Shown here: one piece after another, positions 49,250 through 60,800 of the stretch
Layout of the letters: each line of letters starts with the position of its first letter
Numbering within the stretch: position 1 is the stretch's first letter
NCBI GenBank assembly: GCA_946122785.1
Contig: CAMGYJ010000011.1
Coordinates: 12,958,001-13,022,000 of the forward strand
DNA length: 64,000 nucleotides
Direction: 5' to 3'
Origin: Linum tenue
Lineage: Eukaryota > Streptophyta > Magnoliopsida > Malpighiales > Linaceae
Program-made: the position numbers and the translations under genes
The notes under the pieces: model-generated
The model's database searches: none
Told to the model about the DNA's origin: nothing
What the model saw: the letters and a program-made list of their open reading frames with translations, nothing else

Positions 49250-50744
49250 TGTTTACACCTAAAATTAATTTGGCCTAAATTAAATGTCGCATTAATTAGT
49301 CTTGGCATTTAATCCGATACCGCGGGTAAAAAACGGTGTCGAGCGGTGTCGCGGAGAGTTAAAACAATACCGCGAAACAGAAAAACAGTACCGCAAGGAA
49401 GCTCAACAGTACCGTGACACTGAAAACGACACTGTTTGTCGGAGAACAAGAGGTGGGCCGCACGGTTAATGTTGGTGTTGGAAAAGAAGTTATTATTATT
49501 ATTTTTATTCCTTGTCGGAAGGGGAGAAGCGGTACCGCATGGAGACAAGCGGCATCGCGGAAAATAAAAACGATGCCGCGAGAACCTTGATAAGCGGTAC
49601 CGATTAAATAAATAAAAAGACCATATTGGGTAAGTGACCAATATTCGCCCAGCCCAATGCGAGTGCAGACTCGCGGCGGTTCCATGAATTGATATTTTTT
49701 GGTTATGTTAGCGGTGTCTTTTAATTAAAAACGGTACCGCGAGCAAGCCCAACGGTACCGCTGTACTAGCAAACGACAGTGTTTAATAAAAAAACAATGT
49801 CGCAAAAGGAAAAGCAAACAGAGCTGTTTGGGAAAGGAAACGACATCGCGGGATCATGAAAACAACTCACGTAAAGTTCACGCGAAGCAGTTTGAGGAAC
49901 GAAGCGGTTGAGACATGTGGGAGTTCTCCGGACGACGAAGCAGTTGACACGGAGTTGCGTGCAGACTACGAAGATGCTTTCGGATAAAAGCAACAGAGCA
50001 AGGAGAGAGGAAGGACAACCAAAAATCAACACAGAAACAACTCTGTCAAAACTTTACCTTTTCTCTGTATCTCCTTCGCGGAGCTCTCCTTCCAGGAAGG
50101 ATCTCCATAGTTGGTAGAAGTAGTCATAGTCGCGGAGCTCTCCACAGGAATCTCCATAGGAGTAGTCATAACGTAGATTCCTCAAAACTCAAACACCCTC
50201 GTTCGAACGTAGTTTGGAGAGGTGCGAACCGTAGTAACGGTCGCGTTGGTTAGAAGTAAGAGGTGCATCGATCAGATCAACATCGCCCGGCGGTGGATAT
50301 TTGACGGTCACGTTGATTTCACCATTCAGAGGTGCATCGATCAAATCAACATCGCACGGCGGTGGATATTTGACGATCGTCATCGTTTTCAGAAGTCAGT
50401 TGCACCGATCAAATCAACACTGCCCAGTGGATATTTGACGGCCGTCTCGATTTCAGCAATCAGCGGTGCTTCCGATCAAACGGCACCGCAAGAGTTTCCA
50501 CCGCGAAACATCGAATCAACATCGTCGGAAACGAATTCGGCACCGACGGTGGTATTTGGTTTTCCCGAGGAAACACCCGAGTACGCCCGGTAACACGACC
50601 GTCCTCTAGGTCGTGTTGCACTCGTAAAATCAATTTCCAAATCGTCCAAGTGCACTCTAAATTGCCCCGAACTCCTAATTACAAGCCTCTGTGTATTTTT
50701 GTCCAAGGATCATCAAATTCGCTTAATGTGACCTACCTACAACA
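49250..50744 (+). repeat. Possible Gypsy-type LTR (3' LTR or solo)
   Basis: A purine tract GTTGTGGGGGGCAT (49236-49249) directly precedes TGTTTACACCTAAAATT, which resembles the polypurine tract and LTR start of some Gypsy elements. The interior is rich in ACCGCG/GGTACCGC words. A CA end is tentatively CTACAACA near 50,744. No partner LTR or target duplication was found. The short frames inside are not genes. Confidence 0.4.
50260..50475. repeat. Degenerate tandem repeats of about 65-70 bp
   Basis: Three to four units sharing CGATCARATCAACATCGC, then CGGTGGATATTTGACG, then GATTTCA. Lies inside the putative LTR; a shorter CGCGGAGCTCTCC pair occurs at about 50,075-50,140. Confidence 0.85.
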
Positions 50745-51418
50745 CACAAAAACACCAAATCAAAAATTAAACTTACAAATATATATAAATCTTGCTGAAA
50801 TGATATGCTAAACTACGCAAAATGGGAAGTAAAAATATGTATAATCTAAGATGCATCAATCAGCATCGTACGTAGTCCACTAAGGTAGCCTAAATTTCAG
50901 CTTCTGAGAAGGGTCTGTCTCGTAAGGTTTTGCTTTTTTTTTTCCCCTAGTCTGACATGCATGATTTTGTGATTTTTTGAAAATGATCTATTAGCCTTCT
51001 GTTCATTGAATTTGTCATGGTTGTGGCAAAAAGGCCCTACACGTCTTCAATTCTTAATGGAAGAAGGAATTATTCTTGTCTCAAGCTTTTATCCACAATT
51101 CTCAGAACTTTTTTCGCCAAAACGACATTTATTCCATCAGAAGAAACTTATCTTAATCACCCCTCAAAATAATTCTTTGATTCGGACATGCTACGGAACC
51201 ACACCGTCTTCTTCTAAACTGTCAATCTCCTCAAATCTTCTGAATACATTTTCTCCCCACACTTGGAAAGAGTTCAACATTCCATCTTTTTATCAAGTTC
51301 TTAGATTGCTTCAGTATTTGCTCGAATAAGAATAAACTTCCATGGTCGCTAATAGGCACATTCAACTATATACCCAACTATTTTTGGTTTAAAAAAAAAA
51401 CTTTTATTGATTAGCAAT
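50745..51418. other. Spacer
   Basis: AT-rich. The 107-codon plus frame at 51006-51329 has no recognised motif and no context; left uncalled. Confidence 0.35.
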
Positions 51419-52774
51419 CAATGCAGTCAAAAGCGGGATTTTACCTAAAAGGGGAAATGGGGTAAAATCGAAAAGCGGTGAATCAAAGCGTAAAAGCGTA
51501 AGTTTTTTATGCATCCTGTATAATAGTTAAAAATATGTTAAGTGCGGTGTAAACTATATGTAAAATATGAGTGCACATAGTTTAGATAATATAATAAATA
51601 CCTGCAATTCAAGATAATAGTGCATCACAAATAATTATATTCTTGAATTTCAATGAACTTTTTTCAATTCCATCTTCGAATCATAATTTATTTATAAATA
51701 TGAAGCAGGGATACGATACTAAGAAGCGGATTTGCAACCTCTCCACCATTTATACTCTTATTCTCTACATAGACTCGAGGATCACATGACTCCTCCATAT
51801 CTAATCAACATTTCTCCGCTTGGTATGCATTAGTTTTTCGTTCATATAGATTGCTTTGTTGTTGGCAACGTTCTGCATGCTGAGATATTGTCTAATGGAA
51901 CTTGTCCTGTCAAAATTAAAAAAATGAAGTCGTGAAGTGCTTCAAATGAACGGTTTATCGAGTCTATATCAGGAGCACTTGATCACATTTTCCATAGAAA
52001 GGCTCATTAATGGATAAAGCGTCTAGTTAGTTTTGTGTGGTTCTGATCGTCAACTGGAGAACTATGTTGCAGGTTTCAATGATAAATGGAAGCAAATGGG
52101 TAAAAGTAGCTTTGAAGTATCTCATAATAATTTTAAGAATTCACTCCTAGAAGCAACATAACTGATAAACTAACAATACAATTTACAAGGAAAAGATGGA
52201 TAATACGTAGATTACCTTCTTGACAGCCAAGCTAACTAGGAGATGTCTTCCCTGGATTTTCATGGAGACACTAAAAAATTGTTAGATCTCTTAGTCGCTC
52301 TCTTTGAGCCCTTTCACCCTCTATTGTTCGCTGGAAGACGGGCGACGGCGCCGGAGTTTGCTGCAAGAAGGCGGCGGCTGTGGACTTGCGGCGGCCGGGA
52401 GACTTCACAGGAAGGCCTGCCGCGCAGCGGCGGCGGATGGTTTTCATCGAGAAGGGCGACGACGAGAAGGGGATGGAGATTGGAGAGAATTAGGGATTCA
52501 CGATAGCCACCCCCTACCCCTTTTTTTTTGTTCGAAATGATTAAAACGACTCCGTTTTATGAGTGGTGGCAGTTTTCTCCTTTGCTTGGAATCGTAAAAA
52601 ACGATTTGAAAACGCGTTTTTATCCGTTTATACCGATTTTAACGATTCTACTTACGAATTTAACCGATTTTGAGTAAAAAAAAACGATTTTATTAGTGAT
52701 TTGAAACGTTTTCCTACCCTAGAAACGTAAAACCGTATGATTTTACGCTTTAAAGAACGATTTTAACTGCACTG
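51419..52774. mobile_element. Non-autonomous hAT-like element, 1.36 kb
   Basis: Left end CAATGCAGTCAAAA and right end (reverse complement) CAGTGCAGTTAAAA, with 8-bp flanks TTAGCAAT (51411-51418) and TTAGCAAC (52775-52782), one mismatch. Both ends hold AAAGCGTAAAA-type words. The interior includes a GC-rich patch at 52,330-52,500 coding arginine-rich frames, possibly captured exon sequence, and no transposase. Confidence 0.7.
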
Positions 52775-52782
52775 TTAGCAAC

Positions 52783-53192
52783 ATGTTCTCAAATTTCTCA
52801 GGCAGGATAGTCTCTAATCTTGTATGTATCATTTGTACCCCTGTTATTTGTAAATAAATACAAATAATCTGTATAGTGATTACGAATTTTCAAAATTGCA
52901 TTAAATATTTTTAAATGTATAAAGGTTTGTAAATGATTTATTATAAATCAAAAACTTTTGTTATAAATTTGAAATTCCTGATGAACTATTGACAAACAGC
53001 AGCAACTATTGACAAACATCTCATGATCTCCTCTTTTCCTCTCGTGACTTTAAATTAATAAATGATTTTAACTTTAAAAAAAAACTAAAATAATATTTAA
53101 TACACCACCAATCCACCAGTCACCACTAGACATAAATGGAATTCGTCCAGATCAAATTGGCGTGCTCCTCACGATAAAGAATTAGTATTATT
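52783..53192. other. AT-rich spacer
   Basis: Contains a short direct repeat (AACTATTGACAAACA twice near 52,985 and 53,004). Nothing else. Confidence 0.4.
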
Positions 53193-53206
53193 TCCTGGTT
53201 CATACT

Positions 53207-54969
53207 ATTTTTTTTTATGAATCTGTGGGATCTTATTCATCAAAAAGGGATTTGCTAGCAACACCCTTGCTAGCTAGGGGAAAAACAGAATCAACCTGTT
53301 AACATCCACAAAACTACCAAAACTACATCTGAAACAACACAAGCTAATCGACCCAAAAGAGACTCACCCTTTCCCTTCCAAGAACAAACACAACCTCAGC
53401 TCTGATTACAGCCAAAACTTCATTCAACCCCCTAACTTTACCCCCATACATTCTGCAACACCTTTCTCTCCACATCTGACTAACCCATGACTGTCAGATA
53501 AGTCTACCTGCCTCAGCCTCCTCCGTCTGTTTACCATACTTCCCAATCAACCATGAAACCATATCCCCCCAACTTTGGAACATCGGGACCTGCATACAAC
53601 CTGCAAACAAATTATCAAGAATCTGCCTAGTGAAAGGGCAGAGGGCAAAGAGATGATGCCTACTCTCAACTCCTGCACCACAGAGAACACAGTTCAAGGG
53701 TCCTTGAAATCCCCATCGCTGCATCTTGTCTCTTGTTTGTATGTTATCTCTGTTAACCAGCCAAGTGATCAAACGATTGCTGGGAATGACCACACCTTTC
53801 CAGAGAAGTTTCCACCAGGAAAACCTCTGCTGGGAAGGTCTTATAAGCTGCCATACTCTTTTTATAGAGAAACGAGGCATAGGCAAACCATCCAGAAGCA
53901 AAACACCATTCCTGCTCAAAATAAATGGGGCAAGTCTACTTCTGAGCTTTGATATCTTAAGCCAATTCCAGGACCCTGAAGTACATGTATAATTCCATAG
54001 GCATCTCCTTTCAATTTGTACTTATGGATCCATACCACCCACAAAGACCCCTCCTGTAATAAAATCTGCCAGACATGCCTTGCAGCACAAGCACAGTTCC
54101 AACTACTCATGTCCCTAAATCCGAGACCTCCCTCTTTTTTAGGATAGGTGATTTTCTTCCATGCCACATTGGCTCTGAGCTTCACCCCCCTTTCCACTCC
54201 CCATATAAAATTGCTACACAATCTCTCAACCTCTCTAATCACTGCCTTTGGGAGAAGGAAAACAGACATCCAAAACTGATTCAGACTATAAAGCACAGTA
54301 CCCACCAACTCAATTCTACCAGCATAAGATAATGACTTTGACTTCCAAGCTGTGATTCTAGCAACTATTTTCTCTATAAGAGGTTTGCAAGCTGATAAAC
54401 TCAGTTTACCAGAAATCAGAGGCACCCCCAGATATCTGACAGGGAACTCCCCCAACTTGTACCCATATCTATAAGCTCTAACTTGCCTTTCATCCTGAGG
54501 TAACCCTCCAAAATATATTTCACATTTACTGGGGTTAGACTTCAGACCAGAAATCTGTCTAAACTGATTCAAAATTCTCTGCAACTCCTGTATCCCATAG
54601 TTTGAGGCATCACTAAAGACCAAGAGGTCGTCAGCAAAGCAAAGATGGGTGAGGTTTATCCCTTTACACATGGGGTGGAAGGGAAATCTCCCAGCAGCAG
54701 CTGAGTGGTCAATCAAACAGGTAAAAACTTCCATGGCTACTGCAAATAGGTAAGGAGACAGAGGGTCTCCCTGCCTGAAACCTTTTTTAGTTGGGAAGTA
54801 ACCCACAAGTCCACCATTAAAGCATACACTCAACATTGGGGTACTTACACACATTCTAATACATGTAATAAATCTCTCAGGGAGTCCCATACATTTAAGA
54901 ACTTGAAAAATGAATGACCAGTCAACCGAATCAAAAGCTTTCATAAGGTCAATTTCTAGAGCACACCTA
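53207..54969 (-). mobile_element. 5'-truncated LINE (RT to zf-RVT)
   Basis: Minus-strand frame 54967-53916 starts inside the RT (EIDLMKAFDSVDWSF) and carries GFRQGDPLSPYLFAVAME, the catalytic LCFADDLLVFS, GVPLISGKLS and KKEGGLGFRDMSSWN. A stop at 53916 is followed in another frame (53919-53494) by the zf-RVT part with WKLLWKGVVIPSN and CVLCGAGVESRHHLFALCPF, so a frameshift separates them. The 14-bp direct repeat TCCTGGTTCATACT flanks it (53193-53206 and 54970-54983), followed on the left by the poly-A tail as T's. The 5' truncation is thus original, not later damage. Confidence 0.9.
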
Positions 54970-54982
54970 TCCTGGTTCATAC

Positions 54983-55411
54983 TGTTGAAAATGAAGAATA
55001 AAGTTTAATTTAATAAATAAATAAATATCAGAATGTGCTAGATGGGAGTAGGTGTTGTGTGTGGATGAGTGTGTGCAGAATTGTGTAGAAGGTTAATTAA
55101 TTAAGAGTAGTTGTTAGTTGTAAAATAAAGAAATGAGAAAAATGGAAAACCACAAGTTGTAAGTTGGTTTAGGCAGATATTTTGTATTTGAAAGCCTATA
55201 TATAGGCTGGTTCTGCGTTGGTAATGGAGATCAGAGCAGAGCCAAGTAGCAAAGTATAATAAAGAAGAAGTTCCCATTCTCCTCTCTCAAAATCCCTCTG
55301 CAAACTTTTGTCCCAATTAAAAGTCCCTCTTCCATTCTTTGCATTCCCAAAATAAAAAGCCCACCATTAGTCTTGTGAATTATAAGGAAATAAATTATAT
55401 TATTTCCAACA
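54983..55411 (+). repeat. Copia 5' LTR, first copy
   Basis: TGTTG...CAACA, 429 bp, followed after AAG by the primer site TGGTATCAGAGCC at 55415. A TATATATAG box at about 55,198 and AATAAAG near 55,258 mark promoter and poly-A signals. The first T overlaps the end of the LINE target repeat. Confidence 0.93.
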
Positions 55412-55521
55412 AAGTGGTATCAGAGCCCGAGTTATTCTTAAGTATACTCTGTGGTTGCAGCGTAGTCTAAACTTCCACATCAGAAAAGAATTTCTCGTGT
55501 TTTTGTTATCACGATTGTCCC

Positions 55522-56670
55522 ATGGCCGAAAAATCTACTTTCCCAATTCAATTCCCTCACCTTACCAAAACCAATTACAAAAATTGGTGCATTCGTATGA
55601 AAGCCTTGCTGGGATCCCAAGAAGCTTGGGATATTGTTGAGAAAGGTTACGAGATTCCTGTGGAGGATTCTCGATTATCTTCGGCTGAAAAGGAGGTATT
55701 GAGAAAAAAATAGAATGAGTGATCAAAAGGCACTCACTTTAATTCATCAATGTCTTGATGAATCGATGTTCGATCAAATAGCAGATGCTACCACAGCAAA
55801 GGAAGCATGGGAGATTCTGCAAAAGGAAATGCAAGGCGTGGAACCAGTGAAGAAGGTTCGACTTCAGACACTCAAGGGAGATTTTGAAGCAATAAAAATG
55901 AAGGAAGGTGAATTTTTTTCAGATTACACCGCCCGTGTGAAGTCTATCGCCAGCAAACTGAAGCAGTATGTGGAGAAAATTGAAGAGACCAAAGTGGTGG
56001 AGAAAATTTTACGGTCATTATTGCCGAAGTTCGACTATGTGGTGGTGGCCATGGAGGAAGCAAAAGACGTGTCAAAAATGACGGTGGATGAAGTCATCGG
56101 TTCATTACAAGCCGGAGAAGAAAGACTAAATAAAAGAAATGAAGAATCTTCAGAACAAGTGTTAGCTACAAAAGCTACCACTGAGGAGAAAGAAGGTGCC
56201 CGAGAAGGAGGTCAGTATAGAGGTCGAGGTAGAGGCAGCTACAGAGGCAGAGGAAGAGGAAGAGCCCGAGGAGCATATCAATGCAGAGATTGAGGAAATT
56301 TCACCACGAACAATTATGAAACGTCCACCAGAGTCAGAGGTCGTGGTCGTGGACGTGGAAGAGGAAGTTGGAGATCAAATGAAGGTCGTGATAAATCCAA
56401 CGTCCAGTGCTATAATTGCTCGAAGTACGGGCATTATGCATCGGAATGTTGGAGTTCGCCTAAAGAAGTGGAGGAGACAGCAAACAACGTGCGAGAAGAA
56501 GAAGTCAAAGGCACATTGATGTTGTCACATCAAGGAGATGAAAAACCGAGAGATAACATGTGGTATCTGGATAATGCAGCAAGCAACCACATGTGTGGAA
56601 AAAGAAACTTGTTCGTGGATATGGATGAATCAGTGAAAGGAAATGTCGTATTTGGAAAAAGAAACTTGTT
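55522..56670 (+). pseudogene. Copia gag-protease, truncated first copy
   Basis: Starts at ATG 55522 with FPIQFPHLTKTNYKNWCIRM. A frame break follows at a seven-A run (TAG at 55711-55713); the next frame, from 55715, carries the gag UBN2 domain (EAWEILQKEMQG). It meets TGA at 56291-56293 in the Arg/Gly-rich stretch, before the zinc knuckle CYNCSKYGHYASEC and protease start WYLDNAASNHMCG. The frame is then cut at the duplication junction. A dead 5' fragment created by tandem duplication, not an independent element. Confidence 0.92.
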
Positions 56671-56671
56671 C

Positions 56672-57249
56672 TGATAAACTCAGTTTACCAGAAATCAGAG
56701 GCACCCCCAGATATCTAACAGGGAACTCCCCCAACTTGTACCCATATCTATATGCTCTAACTTGCCTTTCATCCTGAGGTAACCCTCCAAAATATATTTC
56801 ACATTTACTGGGGTTAGACTTCAGACCAGAAATCTGTCTAAACTGATTCAAAATTCTCTGCAACTCCTGTATCCCATAGTTTGAGGCATCACTAAAGACC
56901 AAGAGGTCGTCAGCAAAGCAAAGATGGGTGAGGTTTATCCCTTTACACATGGGGTGGAAGGGAAATCTCCCAGCAGCAGCTGAGTGGTCAATCAAACAGG
57001 TAAAAACTTCCATGGCTACTGCAAATAGGTAAGGAGACAGAGGGTCTCCCTGCCTGAAACCTTTTTTAGTTGGGAAGTAACCCACAAGTCCACCATTAAA
57101 GCATACACTCAACATTGGGGGTACTTACACACATTCTAATACATGTAATAAATCTCTCAGGGAGTCCCATACATTTAAGAACTTGAAAAATGAATGACCA
57201 GTCAACCGAATCAAAAGCTTTCATAAGGTCAATTTCTAGAGCACACCTA
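56672..57249 (-). mobile_element. Duplicated LINE fragment (RT core)
   Basis: Second copy of 54393-54969 with FRQGDPLSPYLFAVAME and LCFADDLLVFS on the minus strand. One extra G (GGGGG near 57,117) shifts the frame relative to copy 1. Confidence 0.95.
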
Positions 57250-57262
57250 TCCTGGTTCATAC

Positions 57263-57691
57263 TGTTGAAAATGAAGAATAAAGTTTAATTTAATAAATAA
57301 ATAAATATCAGAATGTGCTAGATGGGAGTAGGTGTTGTGTGTGGATGAGTGTGTGCAGAATTGTGTAGAAGGTTAATTAATTAAGAGTAGTTGTTAGTTG
57401 TAAAATAAAGAAATGAGAAAAATGGAAAACCACAAGTTGTAAGTTGGTTTAGGCAGATATTTTGTATTTGAAAGCCTATATATAGGCTGGTTCTGCGTTG
57501 GTAATGGAGATCAGAGCAGAGCCAAGTAGCAAAGTATAATAAAGAAGAAGTTCCCATTCTCCTCTCTCAAAATCCCTCTGCAAACTTTTGTCCCAATTAA
57601 AAGTCCCTCTTCCATTCTTTGCATTCCCAAAATAAAAAGCCCACCATTAGTCTTGTGAATTATAAGGAAATAAATTATATTATTTCCAACA
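57263..57691 (+). repeat. Copia 5' LTR, second copy
   Basis: Same as 54983-55411, offset 2,280 bp, essentially identical; primer site TGGTATCAGAGCC at 57695. Confidence 0.95.
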
Positions 57692-57801
57692 AAGTGGTAT
57701 CAGAGCCCGAGTTATTCTTAAGTATACTCTGTGGTTGCGGCGTAGTCTAAACTTCCACATCAGAAAAGAATTTCTCGTGTTTTTGTTATCACGATTGTCC
57801 C

Positions 57802-60800
57802 ATGGCCGAAAAATCTACTTTCCCAATTCAATTCCCTCACCTTACCAAAACCAATTACAAAAATTGGTGCATTCGTATGAAAGCCTTGCTGGGATCCCAA
57901 GAAGCTTGGGATATTGTTGAGAAAGGTTACGAGATTCCTGTGGAGGATTCTCGATTATCTTCGGCTGAAAAGGAGGTATTGAGAAAAAAATAGAATGAGT
58001 GATCAAAAGGCACTCACTTTAATTCATCAATGTCTTGATGAATCGATGTTCGATCAAATAGCAGATGCTACCACAGCAAAGGAAGCATGGGAGATTCTGC
58101 AAAAGGAAATGCAAGGCGTGGAACCAGTGAAGAAGGTTCGACTTCAGACACTCAAGGGAGATTTTGAAGCAATAAAAATGAAGGAAGGTGAATTTTTTTC
58201 AGATTACACCGCCCGTGTGAAGTCTATCGCCAGCAAACTGAAGCAGTATGTGGAGAAAATTGAAGAGACCAAAGTGGTGGAGAAAATTTTACGGTCATTA
58301 TTGCCGAAGTTCGACTATGTGGTGGTGGCCATGGAGGAAGCAAAAGACGTGTCAAAAATGACGGTGGATGAAGTCATCGGTTCATTACAAGCCGGAGAAG
58401 AAAGACTAAATAAAAGAAATGAAGAATCGTCAGAACAAGTGTTAGCTACAAAAGCTACCACTGAGGAGAAAGAAGGTGCCCGAGAAGGAGGTCAGTATAG
58501 AGGTCGAGGTAGAGGCAGCTACAGAGGCAGAGGAAGAGGAAGAGCCCGAGGAGCATATCAATGCAGAGATGGAGGAAATTTCACCACGAACAATTATGAA
58601 ACGTCCACCAGAGTCAGAGGTCGTGGTCGTGGACGTGGAAGAGGAAGTTGGAGATCAAATGAAGGTCGTGATAAATCCAACGTCCAGTGCTATAATTGCT
58701 CGAAGTACGGGCATTATGCATCGGAATGTTGGAGTTCGCCTAAAGAAGTGGAGGAGACAGCAAACAACGTGCGAGAAGAAGAAGTCAAAGGCACATTGAT
58801 GTTGTCACATCAAGGAGATGAAAAACCGAGAGATAACATGTGGTATCTGGATAATGCAGCAAGCAACCACATGTGTGGAAAAAGAAACTTGTTCGTGGAT
58901 ATGGATGAATCAGTGAAAGGAAATGTCGTATTTGGAGACTCCTCGAAGGTTCCTATCAAAGGAAGAGGAACTATACTCATCCGGCTCAAGAATGGCTCAC
59001 AGCAATCTATCAGTGATGTATACTATGTCCCAGACATGACTAGTAACATCCTGAGTTTGGGTCAGCTGATGGAGAAAAATTATGAAGTCCACATGGTGAA
59101 TCGTCAACTAGAGCTGTTAAATGAGAAGAAGCAGTTGTTGGCCAGAGTCCCAATGTCGAGAAACAGAATGTTCACCCTGAACATTCAGACTGAAATGGCG
59201 AAGTGTTTGAAAGCATGCGTGAAGGACACTACATGGTTGTGGCATCTGAGGTATGGCCATCTGAATTTTGGAGGCCTAAAGTTACTCAGTCAGAAGAAGA
59301 TGGTGAATGGTCTGCCGGTCATCAATCATCCAGACCAACTATGTGAAGGATGCTTAGTTGGGAAGCAATTCAGGGCAAGTTTCCCGAAGGAGTCCCTTTC
59401 ACGAGCTAAAGCACCGCTTGAGCTTGTACATGCTGATCTCTGTGGACCTATCACCCCAATATCGTTCGAAAAGAACAAATACTTCCTACTGTTCATTGAT
59501 GATTACAGTAGAAAGACGTGGGTTTACTTCTTGAAGCATAAGTCAAACACATTTGAATCTTTCAAGTAGTTCAAGATGCTCGTGGAGAATGAAAGTGGCC
59601 GCTACATCAAAGCAATGAGATCAGATAGAGGTGGAGAATTTATGCTAAAGAAGTTCAGGAGGTTTTTTGAATATCAAGGAATTCGCAGGTTTCTCACAGT
59701 CCCAAGATCCCCACAGCAGAATGGAGTCGTTGAGAGGAAGAACAGAACTGTCCTCAATATGGCGAGAAGCATGATGAAGAGCAAGAACCTGCCGAAAGAG
59801 CTATGAGCTGAAGCTGTTGATTGTGCAGTCTACCTGCTGAACAGGTCACCAACAAAGAGTGTTTGGAATCAAACACCCCAAGAAGCATGGAGCGGAAGGA
59901 AACCCACAGTCTCTCACCTCCGAGTCTTCGGAAGTGTCGGATATGTGCACGTACCGGATCAAGAAAGGAAGAAGTTGGATGACAAAAGCAAGAAGTACAT
60001 ATTCCTGGGATACTCAGAACGCTCAAAAGGTTACAAAATGTTTGATCCCGTGGAAGAGAAGTTGATCATCAGCAGAGACGTGGTAGTTGATGAAGAAGCA
60101 ACATGGGACTGGACTACTGAAGCAAATAAGAATTACACTTTTTATCCATTCACTATGGATGAAAGTGATGACGAACCAGATACAACTACACCTGTGACAA
60201 GTCCACCCATTCACAGAGAACCTACCAGCCCAGAAGGAGAATCGAGTGAAAGTCCCCGAGAAAGGCCACAGAAGTATAGGAGACTTGAAGAAATTTATAA
60301 GGAAACGACAACCATTGAAGGTGATGAATTGACACTCTACTGTCATTTCATTGATAGTGAACCAGTGGATGTTGAAGAAGCCATGAAGGATGAAAAATGG
60401 AAGAAAGCTATGGATGAAGAAATTGGAGCAATTGAAAAGAACAAGACTTGGGAGCTTGTGTCACTCCATGAGAACCAGAAGCCCATCGGTGTGAAGTGGG
60501 TATTTAAAGCAAAGAAGAATGCAAAAGGAGAAGTTGTCAAGCACAAGGCAAGATTAGTGGTGAAAGGGTATAGTTAGAGACCAGGCATTGACTATAATGA
60601 AGTTTTTGCTCCCGTGGCAAGAATGGAAAGTATCAGGATGGTGATATCTCTCGCAGCTCAAAATGGATGGACGATACATCAGATGGATGTGAAGTCAGCT
60701 TTTTTGAATGGATATCTCGAGGAAGATATATATATATTGAGCAACCTCCTGGATACATCGTTGAATGCCAAGAAGACAAGGTGTTGAAGCTGAAGAAGGC

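Larger units (their letters stand above)
54392..58936. repeat. Recent 2.28-kb tandem duplication across LINE and Copia
   Basis: 54392-56656 recurs at 56671-58936 with only a handful of differences, e.g. one extra G near 57,121 and TGA versus GGA at 56,291/58,571. The units are joined by a short filler at 56657-56670. It explains the second LTR, second gag and second LINE fragment. Confidence 0.97.
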
